DNA from: Methylothermaceae bacteria B42
GTDB lineage: Bacteria > Pseudomonadota > Gammaproteobacteria > Methylococcales > Methylothermaceae
Reading direction: 5' to 3'
Assembly: GCA_001566965.1 (NCBI GenBank)
Contig: LSNW01000031.1
Coordinates: 1-64,000, forward strand
Length of the DNA: 64,000 nucleotides
Under the pieces are notes generated by a model that ran no database searches, had not been told where the DNA came from, and saw only the letters and a list, made by a program, of their open reading frames with translations. Below, one piece after another: positions 17,972 to 26,111 of the stretch. Position 1 is the first letter of the stretch. Every line of letters starts with the position of its first letter. A program made the translations under genes and the position numbers.

Positions 17972-18892
17972 GTGGCAATACCTGACTATCAATCACTAAT
18001 GCTCCCAGTTCTTAAATTGGCGGCTGACGGACGTGAACATAAATTTAGCCAAGCCGTTGAAGCATTGGCAGATGAATTCCGTCTTTCAACGGAAGAAAGA
18101 AATGAACTACTTCCAAGTGGTAGTCAAGCCGTCTTCAATAATCGTGTAGGTTGGGCACGATCCTATCTCAAACAGGCAGGATTACTCTCATCGCCAAGAC
18201 GAGGCTTTTTTAAAATCACTGAGAGAGGCCTTGATTTACTCGCAACTAATCCAGAGAAGATTGATAATTCAATACTTGAACAATATCCTGAGTTTATTGC
18301 ATTTAAGAACAGAAGAAGAGAAAATAGCGAAACTGAAAAACAATCAGAAACATTCACGGAGGAAGATTCCACTCTAACACCTGAAGATGCTCTTGCGGCC
18401 GCGTATCAGAAACTCCGCTCCGCACTTGAAATCGAAATTTTAAGTGCCATAAAGGAGGCATCCCCGTCTTTTTTTGAGCGTTTAGTGGTCGATCTCCTTG
18501 TAAAAATGGGTTATGGCGGCAACCGTCAAGATGCTGGGAAGGCACTTGGTAAAAGCGGTGACAACGGAATCGACGGCATTATCAATGAAGACCGGCTTGG
18601 ATTAGACGTTATTTATATACAAGCTAAACGCTGGGAGGGTTCCGTTGGTCGTCCTGAAATACAAAAATTTGCCGGTGCCCTCCAAGGACAACGAGCCAAA
18701 AAAGGCGTATTTATTACAACATCATCATTCACCAATGAAGCAAAAGAATATGCTTCACTCATTGAATCAAAGATCATTTTGATTGATGGAGAACATCTTT
18801 CAAAGTTAATGGTGGAACACAATGTCGGCGTCTCAACGGTAGGCCAGTATGAAGTTAAAAAACTGGATTCCGACTACTTCGATAATGAATAA
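17972..18892 (+). CDS. mrr: Mrr-family type IV restriction endonuclease (cassette gene)
   Basis: 306 aa, close in plan to E. coli Mrr. The N-terminal winged-helix DNA-reading domain (about 1-95) starts MAIPDYQSLMLPVLKLA; the C-terminal nuclease domain has FERLVVDLLVKMGYGG, the catalytic Asp in GDNGIDGII, and the Q-A-K motif in IYIQAKRW. Mrr cleaves DNA with foreign methylation and acts against phages. The GTG start at 17972 fits the family and follows AAGGAA at 17955. It lies between attC sites 1 and 2, so it travels as a cassette. Confidence 0.92.
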   Translation: MAIPDYQSLMLPVLKLAADGREHKFSQAVEALADEFRLSTEERNELLPSGSQAVFNNRVGWARSYLKQAGLLSSPRRGFFKITERGLDLLATNPEKIDNSILEQYPEFIAFKNRRRENSETEKQSETFTEEDSTLTPEDALAAAYQKLRSALEIEILSAIKEASPSFFERLVVDLLVKMGYGGNRQDAGKALGKSGDNGIDGIINEDRLGLDVIYIQAKRWEGSVGRPEIQKFAGALQGQRAKKGVFITTSSFTNEAKEYASLIESKIILIDGEHLSKLMVEHNVGVSTVGQYEVKKLDSDYFDNE

Positions 18893-18893
18893 T

Positions 18894-19025
18894 GCATAAC
18901 CATCGGCTGCAGGTGTCGGCAAATAGCGCGGCGGCTTTTGATAGTCAGTACCCCGCAGAAGGCTCAGTGGCATTAGAAGGTTGGTTGCCCCGCATATTTG
19001 CCGCACCTGAGCCGTAACGTTATGT
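18894..19025 (+). other. attC recombination site 2
   Basis: Begins GCATAAC (18894) just after the mrr stop and ends GTTATGT (19025). The arms pair over a long stretch: caggtgtcggcaaata near 18909 with tatttgccgcacctg near 18994, leaving an unpaired extra base as usual for attC. Confidence 0.85.
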
Positions 19026-19918
19026 TTTTAGGGGCAAATTTGAAGTTCGGATTTCTAATAGATAGGAAGGAGTTTAAGTGTAGCGGCTTTTCTATCGAGG
19101 CTGTTGCTGACTACGATGAAATCCTTAACTGTTTTTACGACTCTGTTAGCGTGAGTAATGGCTGGGTGTATGGTCCGGAAAAAGAATTAGAAAAGAGCTC
19201 TAGAGAAAAAAGAAAATTTAAGCATCGTGGCCCTATAAATTGCAGTAGCTTCTATCGAATGGCTGCAACCCATGAAATTAAATCAAATACAGATGATGAA
19301 GATTACCTAAGATTTCTGATATTAGGCTATGGTTTCTTGCAAGGCTTATATCTAATACCTGAAGGGTATTCCTATCTAGGACGAATACCATATGAGCCTG
19401 GTAAATTGAATGGATTGCTCCTTGTCGGGGATGACTATGTTAATGGCATGGAAATAATAAATAGTTTCTATAAATCGTCAAATATTGAAAAAAGAAACCA
19501 GATGTTTTCCTCTATTCATTGGTTTTTGATAGGTCAGTCATACAATTTTGAATGGGACAGGTTTGATGCTCAGTACAAAGTACTAGATGGAATATATAGG
19601 CTGTCAGGAGTAAATGCCCCTAATCATGCTAGCCGGCCTGTCGAGCTTGCAAATAAATACGGCATTGCTTTACCCAAATGGGCGGAACTAGACTCTACAG
19701 GAAAAAGTAGCGAGTTAAGCAAACATAGAAATGAATTGGTTCACGAGGCAAAATATGGCGGGCATCCAATTGGATATTCACACCCATCAGAAAACTATTC
19801 ACTGGAATTTACTTCTTTTAACACTAAGTTAATAGCCGCAGCGCTTGGAATAAAAACACCTTATTTACAGGCAGACCCAACAAATAGATGTCAGTGGGCA
19901 TGGGATATAAAAACATAA
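19022..19918 (+). CDS. Cassette protein of unknown function with HEPN-like RNELVH motif
   Basis: 298 aa, soluble, no signal peptide. Near residue 240 it has SKHRNELVHEA: R-N-x3-H fits the Rx4-6H motif of HEPN ribonuclease domains seen in abortive-infection proteins. The N-terminal 200 residues match nothing I know. The ATG overlaps the end of attC site 2, as is common in cassettes; a longer frame from 18998 would run inside the attC and is less likely. The stop lies in the next attC box (acataac), again cassette-like. Confidence 0.7.
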   Translation: MFLGANLKFGFLIDRKEFKCSGFSIEAVADYDEILNCFYDSVSVSNGWVYGPEKELEKSSREKRKFKHRGPINCSSFYRMAATHEIKSNTDDEDYLRFLILGYGFLQGLYLIPEGYSYLGRIPYEPGKLNGLLLVGDDYVNGMEIINSFYKSSNIEKRNQMFSSIHWFLIGQSYNFEWDRFDAQYKVLDGIYRLSGVNAPNHASRPVELANKYGIALPKWAELDSTGKSSELSKHRNELVHEAKYGGHPIGYSHPSENYSLEFTSFNTKLIAAALGIKTPYLQADPTNRCQWAWDIKT

Positions 19919-20030
19919 CATCTATATGCCCGCCTCTTGTCAATAGGCAAGACGAGTTTTTCTCCGAAATAATCGGATTTTTAAAATATACGCTTTGTCG
20001 TTTCTGCTGCCTTAACTTTTCCTTATTGCG

Positions 20031-20388
20031 TCAGGCTGTGCCTGCGCACACAAATTTGACAGGATCAAATTTGGACAGCAAGCTGCCCGAAGGGTGAGCA
20101 CCAGGGATGCCGCCATGAATGGCTTTCTTAGACAAAGCATGGCCCAGAATAAACTTGATCTCTTCCCGGGCAAAGATCCGCCAACCAGTACCAGGAGAAC
20201 ATGCATTCGGCGCCTACCACCAAGTCCCCACGAAACGGTTTGATCGCCTTGAGGAAGGGTTTCGGCTTGGCCGGGAGATTACTATGCAAGACAATCTCGC
20301 CGGCGGGATTCAAAATGCATAAGTACAGAGTTTTGATATGCAAATCAACGCCACAGACATGTTGATGGGTTTGGGTGTAAAATCTCAT
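20031..20388 (-). pseudogene. Frameshifted, truncated IS110-family transposase
   Basis: From the ATG at 20388 the protein starts MRFYTQTHQHVCGVDLHIKT, the RuvC-like first segment of IS110 transposases, and continues to GAECMFSWYWLADLC. A one-base shift then continues the match as AREEIKFILGHALSKKAIHGG before homology is lost. The C-terminal serine domain is missing. Inactive fragment within the insertion that splits attC site 3. Confidence 0.8.
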
Positions 20389-20428
20389 TTGATCGCCTCC
20401 TCTGTTTGATGCATTGACATCGTACACT

Positions 20429-21027
20429 TCATTCGAAGCTTGGATAGTGGCTAGTCCACTAAGCCCGTTTACCAGGGGAGGCGGTCATGAATAAGAATCA
20501 AGGCGCTTCGCCTGACTGCGGTTCCGCTGGCGCTCCACTGCAGCAGGTGAACTTGTTGTTGGCTGTAGTAGGAAAAAAAATTCTAAATCCCAAAAATCAA
20601 CAGTTTTGCAATCATCAAAGTCCGAAAAGTTGGGTGCCATCCATTGGCTTTGGGAGGACAAGCGGTTCAATCCCAAGTCAGCGGTAAAATTGAATTCACC
20701 GGTTTTCCGCAAAGGGTAGCTCGGCGGTGGGTCACTTCGCCATTGGGCTTGAGGTGGAGGGTGGTTCTTTAAAACCGCCGTGCCAAGCGGAATGGCCCTT
20801 GAAGAAAAACCAACGCTTTGGCGGGGGTAGTTTCCGCAAGCAATCAATAAAAGCGGGGTTTCTTTCAAGGTTATCAAAAACATTCATGCCTTTACAGGAA
20901 TCGAACGCCGGCGAAGAAGAAAAAAGCGGGTCTATCAAACCTCATTGCCAAGCAATCAAATCATGTGGTATATCCCTTCGGCAGGCGCTGGCAGAGCAAT
21001 TGGGTAAATGATAGTTGTCCGCCAGCC
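20429..21027. other. Unassigned part of the 1.1-kb insertion
   Basis: About 600 bases with several short open frames on both strands, none with a ribosome binding site or recognisable motif. The sequence is patchy, with short self-similar pieces (ccgccgtgccaagcggaatgg, cctcattgccaagcaatc). I see no gene here. Confidence 0.4.
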
Positions 21028-21116
21028 AACATCTATATTACCTGATCGCAAAAAGCGGCGTTTCGCTTCGTTCCATTAAGTTTTTGCGTCATGTAAATTA
21101 ATCGTTATATGAAATA

Positions 21117-21503
21117 ATGAAAAACACTCTCAGAATCAATAGAGAATATTGGCCCGAAGTCACAGACACGCCACATTTTATCGTCAAACTAAATTACGAA
21201 GGTTGTAAAATAGAATTTGATGATATCTATTTTGATAAAATGGATGAGATTATTTCTCAATTGGAAATCCTAAATAAAAAAAGAACAGGGTCTGTAGAAC
21301 TACAAGGTGGATTTAGATTCAATACCGTTATTGAGAAAAAAGAGACAGGGGCTTGTTAGTTTATCTTTGTTACCGAATCATCGGGGGAGTTTCCAGGAAA
21401 ATTACATTTAGAAGGTTTTTTTTCAATCAATGGCGAAGATTCAGGTCTATTCATTAACTCTTTAATTAATCTGTTCAGAGATGGTAAAGAGTTTATCGTA
21501 TAA
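21117..21503 (+). pseudogene. Cassette gene of unknown function interrupted by an in-frame TAG
   Basis: An open frame of 80 codons (MKNTLRINREYWPEVTDT...) ends at TAG 21357-21359. The same frame then continues for 47 codons (FIFVTESSGEFPGKLHLEGF...) to TAA at 21501, which lies in the next attC box. The downstream part is as protein-like as the upstream part, so the TAG is most likely a single-base nonsense mutation in a gene of about 128 codons. The 80-aa product may still be made. No family recognised. Confidence 0.6.
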
Positions 21504-21556
21504 CAAGCGCATCCTGCGGGCGCATGAAACGCACCGCATGGTGAAAGATGTTAGCA
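21498..21556 (+). other. attC-like site 4 (short)
   Basis: Box gtataac (21498) overlaps the stop of the preceding cassette gene. A stem tgcgg-gcg / cgc-a-ccgca has one extrahelical base, and the right box is gttagca. Shorter and less canonical than the others. Confidence 0.5.
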
Positions 21557-21568
21557 CGGGGAAGGAAT

Positions 21569-21970
21569 ATGAGCGAAAGCAATCTATATTATGCAGGTAC
21601 AGAAACCCCGGTTCTCCCTGGGGACAAAATAAGGATAAGACGCATTTTAAGGCCAGATGTATATGCAACAGTTACTTATATACCGGGAATAAATAAATTT
21701 AACCCTGAAATGGGGAATGACCAATGGTCATATAAAATAGATAACGGTGATTATTATGTCGTAGGCTATGATCCGCTAAATAAAAATTATACAAGTAAAA
21801 AAATAAGTTTATCTGCTCGCGCAAACAAAAAAGATCACGAAAAATATAAATCATTTTCGATCCCACCGGAAGTAGAAAGCGATTCATCTATTCTTGGTGA
21901 GTTACTATGGCTTTTCGGTCTATCGGTAATTATATTTTTGGTTATATTTGTTTTCAAAGTTATTCTATGA
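21569..21970 (+). CDS. Small cassette protein with C-terminal membrane anchor
   Basis: 133 aa starting MSESNLYYAGTETPVLPGD, with AAGGA 4 bases before the ATG. Residues about 110-131 (LLWLFGLSVIIFLVIFVF) form one membrane helix at the C-terminus; the rest is polar, beta-rich and probably cytoplasmic. No family recognised. Position right after an attC-like site and the AT-rich composition make it a cassette gene. Confidence 0.65.
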   Translation: MSESNLYYAGTETPVLPGDKIRIRRILRPDVYATVTYIPGINKFNPEMGNDQWSYKIDNGDYYVVGYDPLNKNYTSKKISLSARANKKDHEKYKSFSIPPEVESDSSILGELLWLFGLSVIIFLVIFVFKVIL

Positions 21971-22339
21971 ATAGTGACTTGAGCTCAAAAAGCAGCAAGT
22001 GCACTCAAGCGCTAGGTATAGGCGCATTGGAAAAAAATGACTAGAAACCCTGGTTATCTAAATTGATATATAAAGCAGATTCTTCTGCCTCTCGTGAATA
22101 AAGATGGATTCGCATTATATAAACCAAAGGTTTATGCGGGTAAAAGTGCCTTTCGTTGATACGATCTCATTTCAATTAAGCCGGCATGGAACCAGGTTCT
22201 TTCATATCCACTACTACAAAAAATTGATTGCATATCCGTTTTTAGATATCAACCCGTACACAGTCGGTAACCGGTTGTCAAATAATCGCCTTAATGGGGA
22301 CGAAACTGAGTGGTGCGAAATTAGGTAAGAATAGGCAAA
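21971..22339. other. Gap within the cassette region
   Basis: About 370 AT-rich bases. A 74-codon frame (22104-22328) has no ribosome binding site and no recognisable motif, so I do not call it. No clear attC boxes follow the 21569 gene, suggesting a deletion or decay here. Confidence 0.35.
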
Positions 22340-22773
22340 ATTAGCCATAGAGAGTGTTGCAAATGCATACAACAAGACAATAAGGCCGTGGTTTAGCTCA
22401 GTTAGCACGATACCTGAGCCTATTTTTGAAATTGTTTCGCAGCATAACAAAAAGAACTTTCCTCCTTGGAAAGTGCTGTTGCCTTAGCTGAAGGTGTAAA
22501 GCGTGATCGCGCTTGGTGGATATGCAGTGACCTAGTAAAGGAGAAAGCAGATAAAGAAATGATGACGAAAAAGGGGCATGCAGGCAGTGTCTGGATGCGG
22601 AAAAAGCAGAAAATTATTATGAGATGAAAACTGACATGGCAAGATATAGTGAAATACTAGCTCAATTACACAAACCAATTTCGGAGGTAGAAAGTGTTGA
22701 TGCGCTTCTCAGGCGCTGGAGAAATCAGAACCTTGAAAAGTTTAAACTACCAAAATCTGTTGCTCAGCAATAG
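22340..22773 (+). pseudogene. Decayed cassette gene, several frameshifts
   Basis: Three successive plus-strand frames read like one protein: AKLAIESVANAYNKTIRPWF from about 22340, then ALAEGVKRDRAWWICSDLVK from about 22480, then MKTDMARYSEILAQLHKPIS (22624) to RRWRNQNLEKFKLPKSVAQQ and TAG at 22771. Each is closed by stops in its own frame. The parent family is unknown. The stop lies directly before the next attC site. Confidence 0.5.
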
Positions 22774-22851
22774 TATCAACTTGGATTGCCAAACCCGCCG
22801 CTCCCTAACGGTCGCTCTGGGTTTGTCAGCCGGTTGCGCAGGTCGTTAGGC
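22774..22851 (+). other. attC recombination site 5
   Basis: Left box tatcaac and right box gttaggc (22845-22851). The inner hairpin caaaccc / gggtttg (22790-22796 with 22819-22825) fits the central palindrome of an attC. Confidence 0.7.
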
Positions 22852-22860
22852 AATACAAAA

Positions 22861-23247
22861 ATGAAAGCAACGTTAATAGAAACTGAAGGTTATGGATTAA
22901 AAGCGGTCATTGAGATCGATGGCAGACGATTGAATGTCATGGATGACATCTCTTTACCTGGGAAGTCTGCGGAATCCGGAACTGAATTTGACATTGAGTT
23001 ATCGCCGATGTGTTTGGGAGACCAAACATGGGATGAAATGTTTAAAGGCAATCCAGAAAAGAAAATGGATATTGAACCGCTTAACGGATGGAAGTACATG
23101 GCGTTTGGGAAAATCGCACAAATAAATCCGGTGATAGTAGATTGTGGAATACTCAAGCTTAGGGACGTGATCCATACCCGTGATGACTGGTGCATAGGGA
23201 AGTATGTCGCAATAAATATCAACAGATTGGATGCGATAGCGCGCTAA
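22861..23247 (+). CDS. Cassette protein of unknown function
   Basis: 128 aa starting MKATLIETEGYGLKAVIEID, 9 bases after the GTTAGGC box of attC site 5. Small soluble beta-rich protein; no signal peptide, membrane segment or known motif. A longer frame from 22786 would read through the attC and is not used. Followed by attC site 6. Confidence 0.65.
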   Translation: MKATLIETEGYGLKAVIEIDGRRLNVMDDISLPGKSAESGTEFDIELSPMCLGDQTWDEMFKGNPEKKMDIEPLNGWKYMAFGKIAQINPVIVDCGILKLRDVIHTRDDWCIGKYVAININRLDAIAR

Positions 23248-23258
23248 GAACAAAGGGT

Positions 23259-23434
23259 GCACAACGAATAAGGTTAGGTAGTGATCGCGAAGCGAGCCTC
23301 GACCTGAACCGTTTATTGGAAGAAGCCGCTTCTGCCGCGAAGCGGCTTCTTCCAACAATAACGTCAACGCGGACTGCCCAAAGCTGGGCTGCTCTTTCCT
23401 CGCTATGGCAAGCCGGTTACGTTTATCGTTAGGC
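23259..23434 (+). other. attC recombination site 6 with a long perfect hairpin
   Basis: Box gcacaac (23259) to gttaggc (23428-23434). It contains a 17-bp perfect inverted repeat with a 6-nt loop (23316-23355), much longer than in the other sites, which may also act as a transcription terminator. Confidence 0.65.
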
Positions 23435-23460
23435 ATAGAAAGTCAGATAGTCGCTATAAA

Positions 23461-23535
23461 TGGCAAAAAAGAAAAAGCTAAGCAATCCATTTTCCACCGG
23501 AGGCAGTGCTCATTTTGAAGCCCACGTGCAATGAA
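23461..23535 (+). pseudogene. 24-codon remnant of a GG-FEAHVQ cassette gene
   Basis: ATG at 23461, 26 bases after the last GTTAGGC box, encodes MAKKKKLSNPFSTGGSAHFE then AHVQ and TGA. I recall NPFSTGG..FE..VQ as the N-terminus of a widespread, much longer family often found in defence islands and cassettes. Only this start remains, so the cassette is truncated at the right end of the array. Confidence 0.55.
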
Positions 23536-23689
23536 AACCTCCCATCGATAATATCTATAACGAACCAAATGGGTTATTGACGGAATCAGTTAAAACGCAA
23601 AACTATTAAATAATATTCTGTCGTCAAAAGGCAACACCTATCGTATTGATATTTAATAGTATTCTGCCTGCAGACCACTTATTTTTTTG

Positions 23690-23718
23690 TTGACTGACCA
23701 CAAACAGAAGAGTATATA
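23690..23718 (+). promoter_or_regulatory. Sigma-70 promoter of the OmpA-type lipoprotein gene
   Basis: TTGACT (23690-23695), a 17-base spacer and TATATA (23713-23718) are close to consensus. The gene has AAAGGAG shortly before its ATG. Two related segments upstream (aaataatattctg near 23609, tttaatagtattctg near 23652) could be operator sites. Confidence 0.8.
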
Positions 23719-23765
23719 TAAAAATAACTTTTCTTAACTACTTAAACAAAAAAGGAGTAATAAGG

Positions 23766-25013
23766 ATGGATAATTTGAAGAAAACACGCTTTTCATTGAA
23801 AGTCTTAACTAGCGCTATGCTTTCTGCACTGACATTGACTATCTCCGGTTGTAGCAAGGAAGAAAACCAAGATAAGGTTTCATCAACCATGGAACAAACC
23901 ACAGACGCCATTCAATCTAATGCTGCTGACGCTTACGATAGCGCCAAACAAACCGCCGAGGGGATCGGAGAAAAAAGTTCTGAGATGATTGGCGCTGCGG
24001 GCGACAAGCTTGCCGAAGCGGGCGAAAGCACCATGGATGCGACTAAAGATATCGCTGGATCCATTGCAGATAAAGCTCAACAAGCCAAAGAATCCGCATC
24101 TGAAGGACTGGCAAACCTGGGTGAATCTGCCCAATCGGCCGCTCAATCAGCACAAGAAACGGTTGCAGATGCCGCAAGTAATACAGCAGATAAAGCGGCT
24201 GCGGGACTGTCTAATCTAAAAGAAAGCGCCCAATCAGCGGCGGGCGCCGCGACAGAAACCGTTGCGGATACGGCTGGCGCGGTAACTGACAAAGCAAAAT
24301 CTGTTGCTGGAAATGTTTCCGAAACCGCTGGCCAAGCTGCAGATTCAGCAAAAGCTGCTGCTGCGGCTGGAATGGCGGGCATGGGGGCTGCTGCTCAATC
24401 GGCGGCGAGCACAACTTCCGAAGCCTCCGCCAATTTGGCTGAAACCTCGAAATCCGCCGCAAGAAAAGCAGCTGAAACTGTAGAACAAGCAAAAGATATG
24501 GCAGCCGCTGAACTATCGGGAACCGGCGATGCTGCCCAAGCTGCCCTACAAAAAATGGCTGGCGTTGAAACTTTTGAATATGCCTTGCCCGATGGCCGGA
24601 AAATTGAAATACCCACCGGTACTACTTTGGAATCTTTTGCCAAAAACCTCCAAAGCGGCGCTTTTCCAGAAGGAGAGAACCTGCTCGCAGACCGTACTAC
24701 CTTCCCGACCGGTTCTGCACAACTTTCCCAGGAAGCCCAAGCTCGACTAGATGCATTGGCAGAGATACTGAAAAGCCATCCCGAACTTAAAGTAACGGTT
24801 AAGGGTTACACAGACAATACGGGCGATGAAGCCATCAACCAAAAACTCGCGGAGGCTAGAGCCAAGGCAGTAAAAGAAGCATTGATTGCCCGGGGCATTT
24901 CTCCCGAGCGTATCATCACGGAAGGTTTGAGCACAGCTGAACCCGTTGCTTCCAACGCCACTGCAGAAGGAAGAAGCCAGAATCGCCGGGTAGATATTTT
25001 AGTTAGCCGGTAA
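23766..25013 (+). CDS. OmpA-family lipoprotein with long Ala-rich helical repeat region
   Basis: 415 aa. The signal peptide ends in lipobox LTISGC (Cys29), so it is lipid-anchored. Residues about 40-265 are alanine-, serine- and glutamate-rich with degenerate 11-residue-type repeats (NLGESAQSAAQSAQETVADA), like LEA or apolipoprotein-type helices. The C-terminal OmpA domain (about 300-415) has the peptidoglycan-binding pattern VTVKGYTDNTGDEAINQKLA and SQNRRVDI. It probably ties the outer membrane to the wall; the helical rod may span the periplasm or protect under stress. Strong promoter and terminator suggest high expression. Confidence 0.88.
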   Translation: MDNLKKTRFSLKVLTSAMLSALTLTISGCSKEENQDKVSSTMEQTTDAIQSNAADAYDSAKQTAEGIGEKSSEMIGAAGDKLAEAGESTMDATKDIAGSIADKAQQAKESASEGLANLGESAQSAAQSAQETVADAASNTADKAAAGLSNLKESAQSAAGAATETVADTAGAVTDKAKSVAGNVSETAGQAADSAKAAAAAGMAGMGAAAQSAASTTSEASANLAETSKSAARKAAETVEQAKDMAAAELSGTGDAAQAALQKMAGVETFEYALPDGRKIEIPTGTTLESFAKNLQSGAFPEGENLLADRTTFPTGSAQLSQEAQARLDALAEILKSHPELKVTVKGYTDNTGDEAINQKLAEARAKAVKEALIARGISPERIITEGLSTAEPVASNATAEGRSQNRRVDILVSR

Positions 25014-25070
25014 ATCTATGCCTTACCAAGGCTAACGTTCTTGGTAAAAACGAAAAACACTACTTTGTAT

Positions 25071-25107
25071 AAAATGGTCAGGTATCAGATGATGCTTGGC
25101 CATTTTT
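25071..25107 (+). terminator. Terminator after the OmpA-type gene
   Basis: AAAATGGTCA (25071-25080) pairs with TGGCCATTTT (25097-25106) with one G-U pair and runs into T-rich sequence. Confidence 0.6.
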
Positions 25108-25357
25108 ATGGCCTTTTATTTTTAATTCAGGGACAGTGAAAAGCTTAGCATTTCTTTTCAAATAGAAGGATGGGGCTTAGTAATCTTGATGGTGCTGATT
25201 TAAATGCATAGGGAACGGGGGCGTTCTGCCGATGGTTGCGTTATTGTAGGAAATGGCTTTACCGTGAATCGGGTTTAAGCATTTATTGGGCGGTGTGAAC
25301 AGTGGTATGCGCAAAAAGCCTTATCATTTTGCCTAAAAGCAAAAGCATAGCGCCATT
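25108..25357. other. Non-coding gap
   Basis: About 250 bases between two terminators. Nothing supportable; short protein-like scraps may be an old insertion-sequence remnant. Confidence 0.3.
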
Positions 25358-25394
25358 AAAAAAGACTTCTGTATCTAGCATACAGAAGTCTTTT
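25358..25394 (-). terminator. Strong hairpin terminator of the CTERM-protein gene
   Basis: A 14-bp or longer stem (aaaagacttctgta / tacagaagtctttt) with a 7-nt loop and flanking A/T runs lies 57 bases past the stop of the minus-strand gene. Confidence 0.85.
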
Positions 25395-25451
25395 CCAGTT
25401 TGAACCAATAAAACTACTTAGCAAAAGCGCCCTTAAGAGAAGTAATTAACC

Positions 25452-26111
25452 TTAAGAAGCTACCCTTTTGCTACGCCCAGCCGCAATCAAGCCAAGCACA
25501 GCAGAACCAAACAACCATACCGCCCCAGGAATAGGAATTGCAGTTACATCCAACGCAACAAACTTCTTTTCGATGAATGCAATATCAGGTTTTACCGTAG
25601 TGACAGCAGCCAGTAGGTTTTCCAAAGTAAGTACAGTTTTAGACGTTGTCAATCCGGAAAGGTCAAGATTCGCCGTCGCTTCCCAAGGAGAGATTGAGAG
25701 ACCTGTGGGACTAAAACCTGCAGTTGGCTCAATCGCATCAAAAAGCGCTCCAGCCCGAAGCTGGCCAGTAACGGAGACTTCGTTGACGCCGCCACCAATA
25801 TTATACTTCATGTAATCACCGCTCTCTTCAAGAGAAGCGTTTAACAGGTTTTGCCCGGTTAAACTTTCCACAGTGATGGTGATAGTTTCATTGGTAAGAG
25901 CAGCCCCAGCGCCATTTATAGATTCTGCTTTAAAATCGGTTGGCAGCAGTTTCAGGGTATCTCCATCGACAAATGCCGTTCCAAACAAACCAACATCATC
26001 GCTAATAGTGTACTTGACAGTATCACCAACAAACACGCCTGCTTGCGCAGTGCTGCCGACTACGACAATTGCTCCTAGAACGATCCCCTTGGCTATTCTA
26101 TTAATTTTCAT
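25452..26111 (-). CDS. Secreted VPLPA-CTERM-type (exosortase-sorted) protein
   Basis: About 219 aa. An N-terminal signal peptide (cleavage near TAQA-GVF) is followed by a beta-rich extracytoplasmic domain. The C-terminal sorting tag has an IPIPGAVWLFG motif, a hydrophobic helix (SAVLGLIAAG) and basic end RSKRVAS. Proteins with this tag are processed by exosortase/archaeosortase-type enzymes and go to the cell surface, often with exopolysaccharide. The second ATG (26111) was chosen because GGAGGG lies 6 bases upstream; 26117 is the alternative. Its molecular role is unknown. Confidence 0.85.
   Translation of the reverse strand: MKINRIAKGIVLGAIVVVGSTAQAGVFVGDTVKYTISDDVGLFGTAFVDGDTLKLLPTDFKAESINGAGAALTNETITITVESLTGQNLLNASLEESGDYMKYNIGGGVNEVSVTGQLRAGALFDAIEPTAGFSPTGLSISPWEATANLDLSGLTTSKTVLTLENLLAAVTTVKPDIAFIEKKFVALDVTAIPIPGAVWLFGSAVLGLIAAGRSKRVAS

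Larger units (their letters stand above)
19913..21110 (+). other. attC site 3, split by a 1.1-kb insertion
   Basis: The left box acataac (19913) and the right box gttatat (21104) belong together. Removing 19928-21038 joins aacatctatat to tacctgatcgcaaaaa. That arm pairs well with tttttgcgtcatgtaaat near 21082-21099. The 11-mer aacatctatat occurs at both junctions (19917-19927 and 21028-21038), consistent with target duplication. Confidence 0.65.
17890..23535 (+). mobile_element. Integron gene-cassette array without integrase (CALIN)
   Basis: Short genes, all on the plus strand, are each followed by an imperfect palindromic site that begins with an RYYYAAC-like box (GTCCAAC, GCATAAC, GTATAAC) and ends with GTTRRRY-like boxes (GTTATGC 17943, GTTATGT 19019, GTTATAT 21104, GTTAGGC 22845, GTTAGGC 23428). 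These are attC recombination sites. Base composition is lower in GC than the flanks. No intI gene lies within the window. Several cassettes are decayed, so the array looks old or inactive. Confidence 0.82.

Noticed and set aside
20727-21011. 94-codon frame inside the insertion that splits attC site 3
   Set aside because: No start signal or motif; antisense frames are equally open.
22104-22328. 74-codon frame in the cassette region
   Set aside because: No ribosome binding site and no attC directly around it.
22389-22425. tRNA-like string (ggtttagctcagttagcac) resembling the D arm
   Set aside because: No anticodon arm, T arm or acceptor stem follows, and the stretch reads as part of a decayed protein frame.
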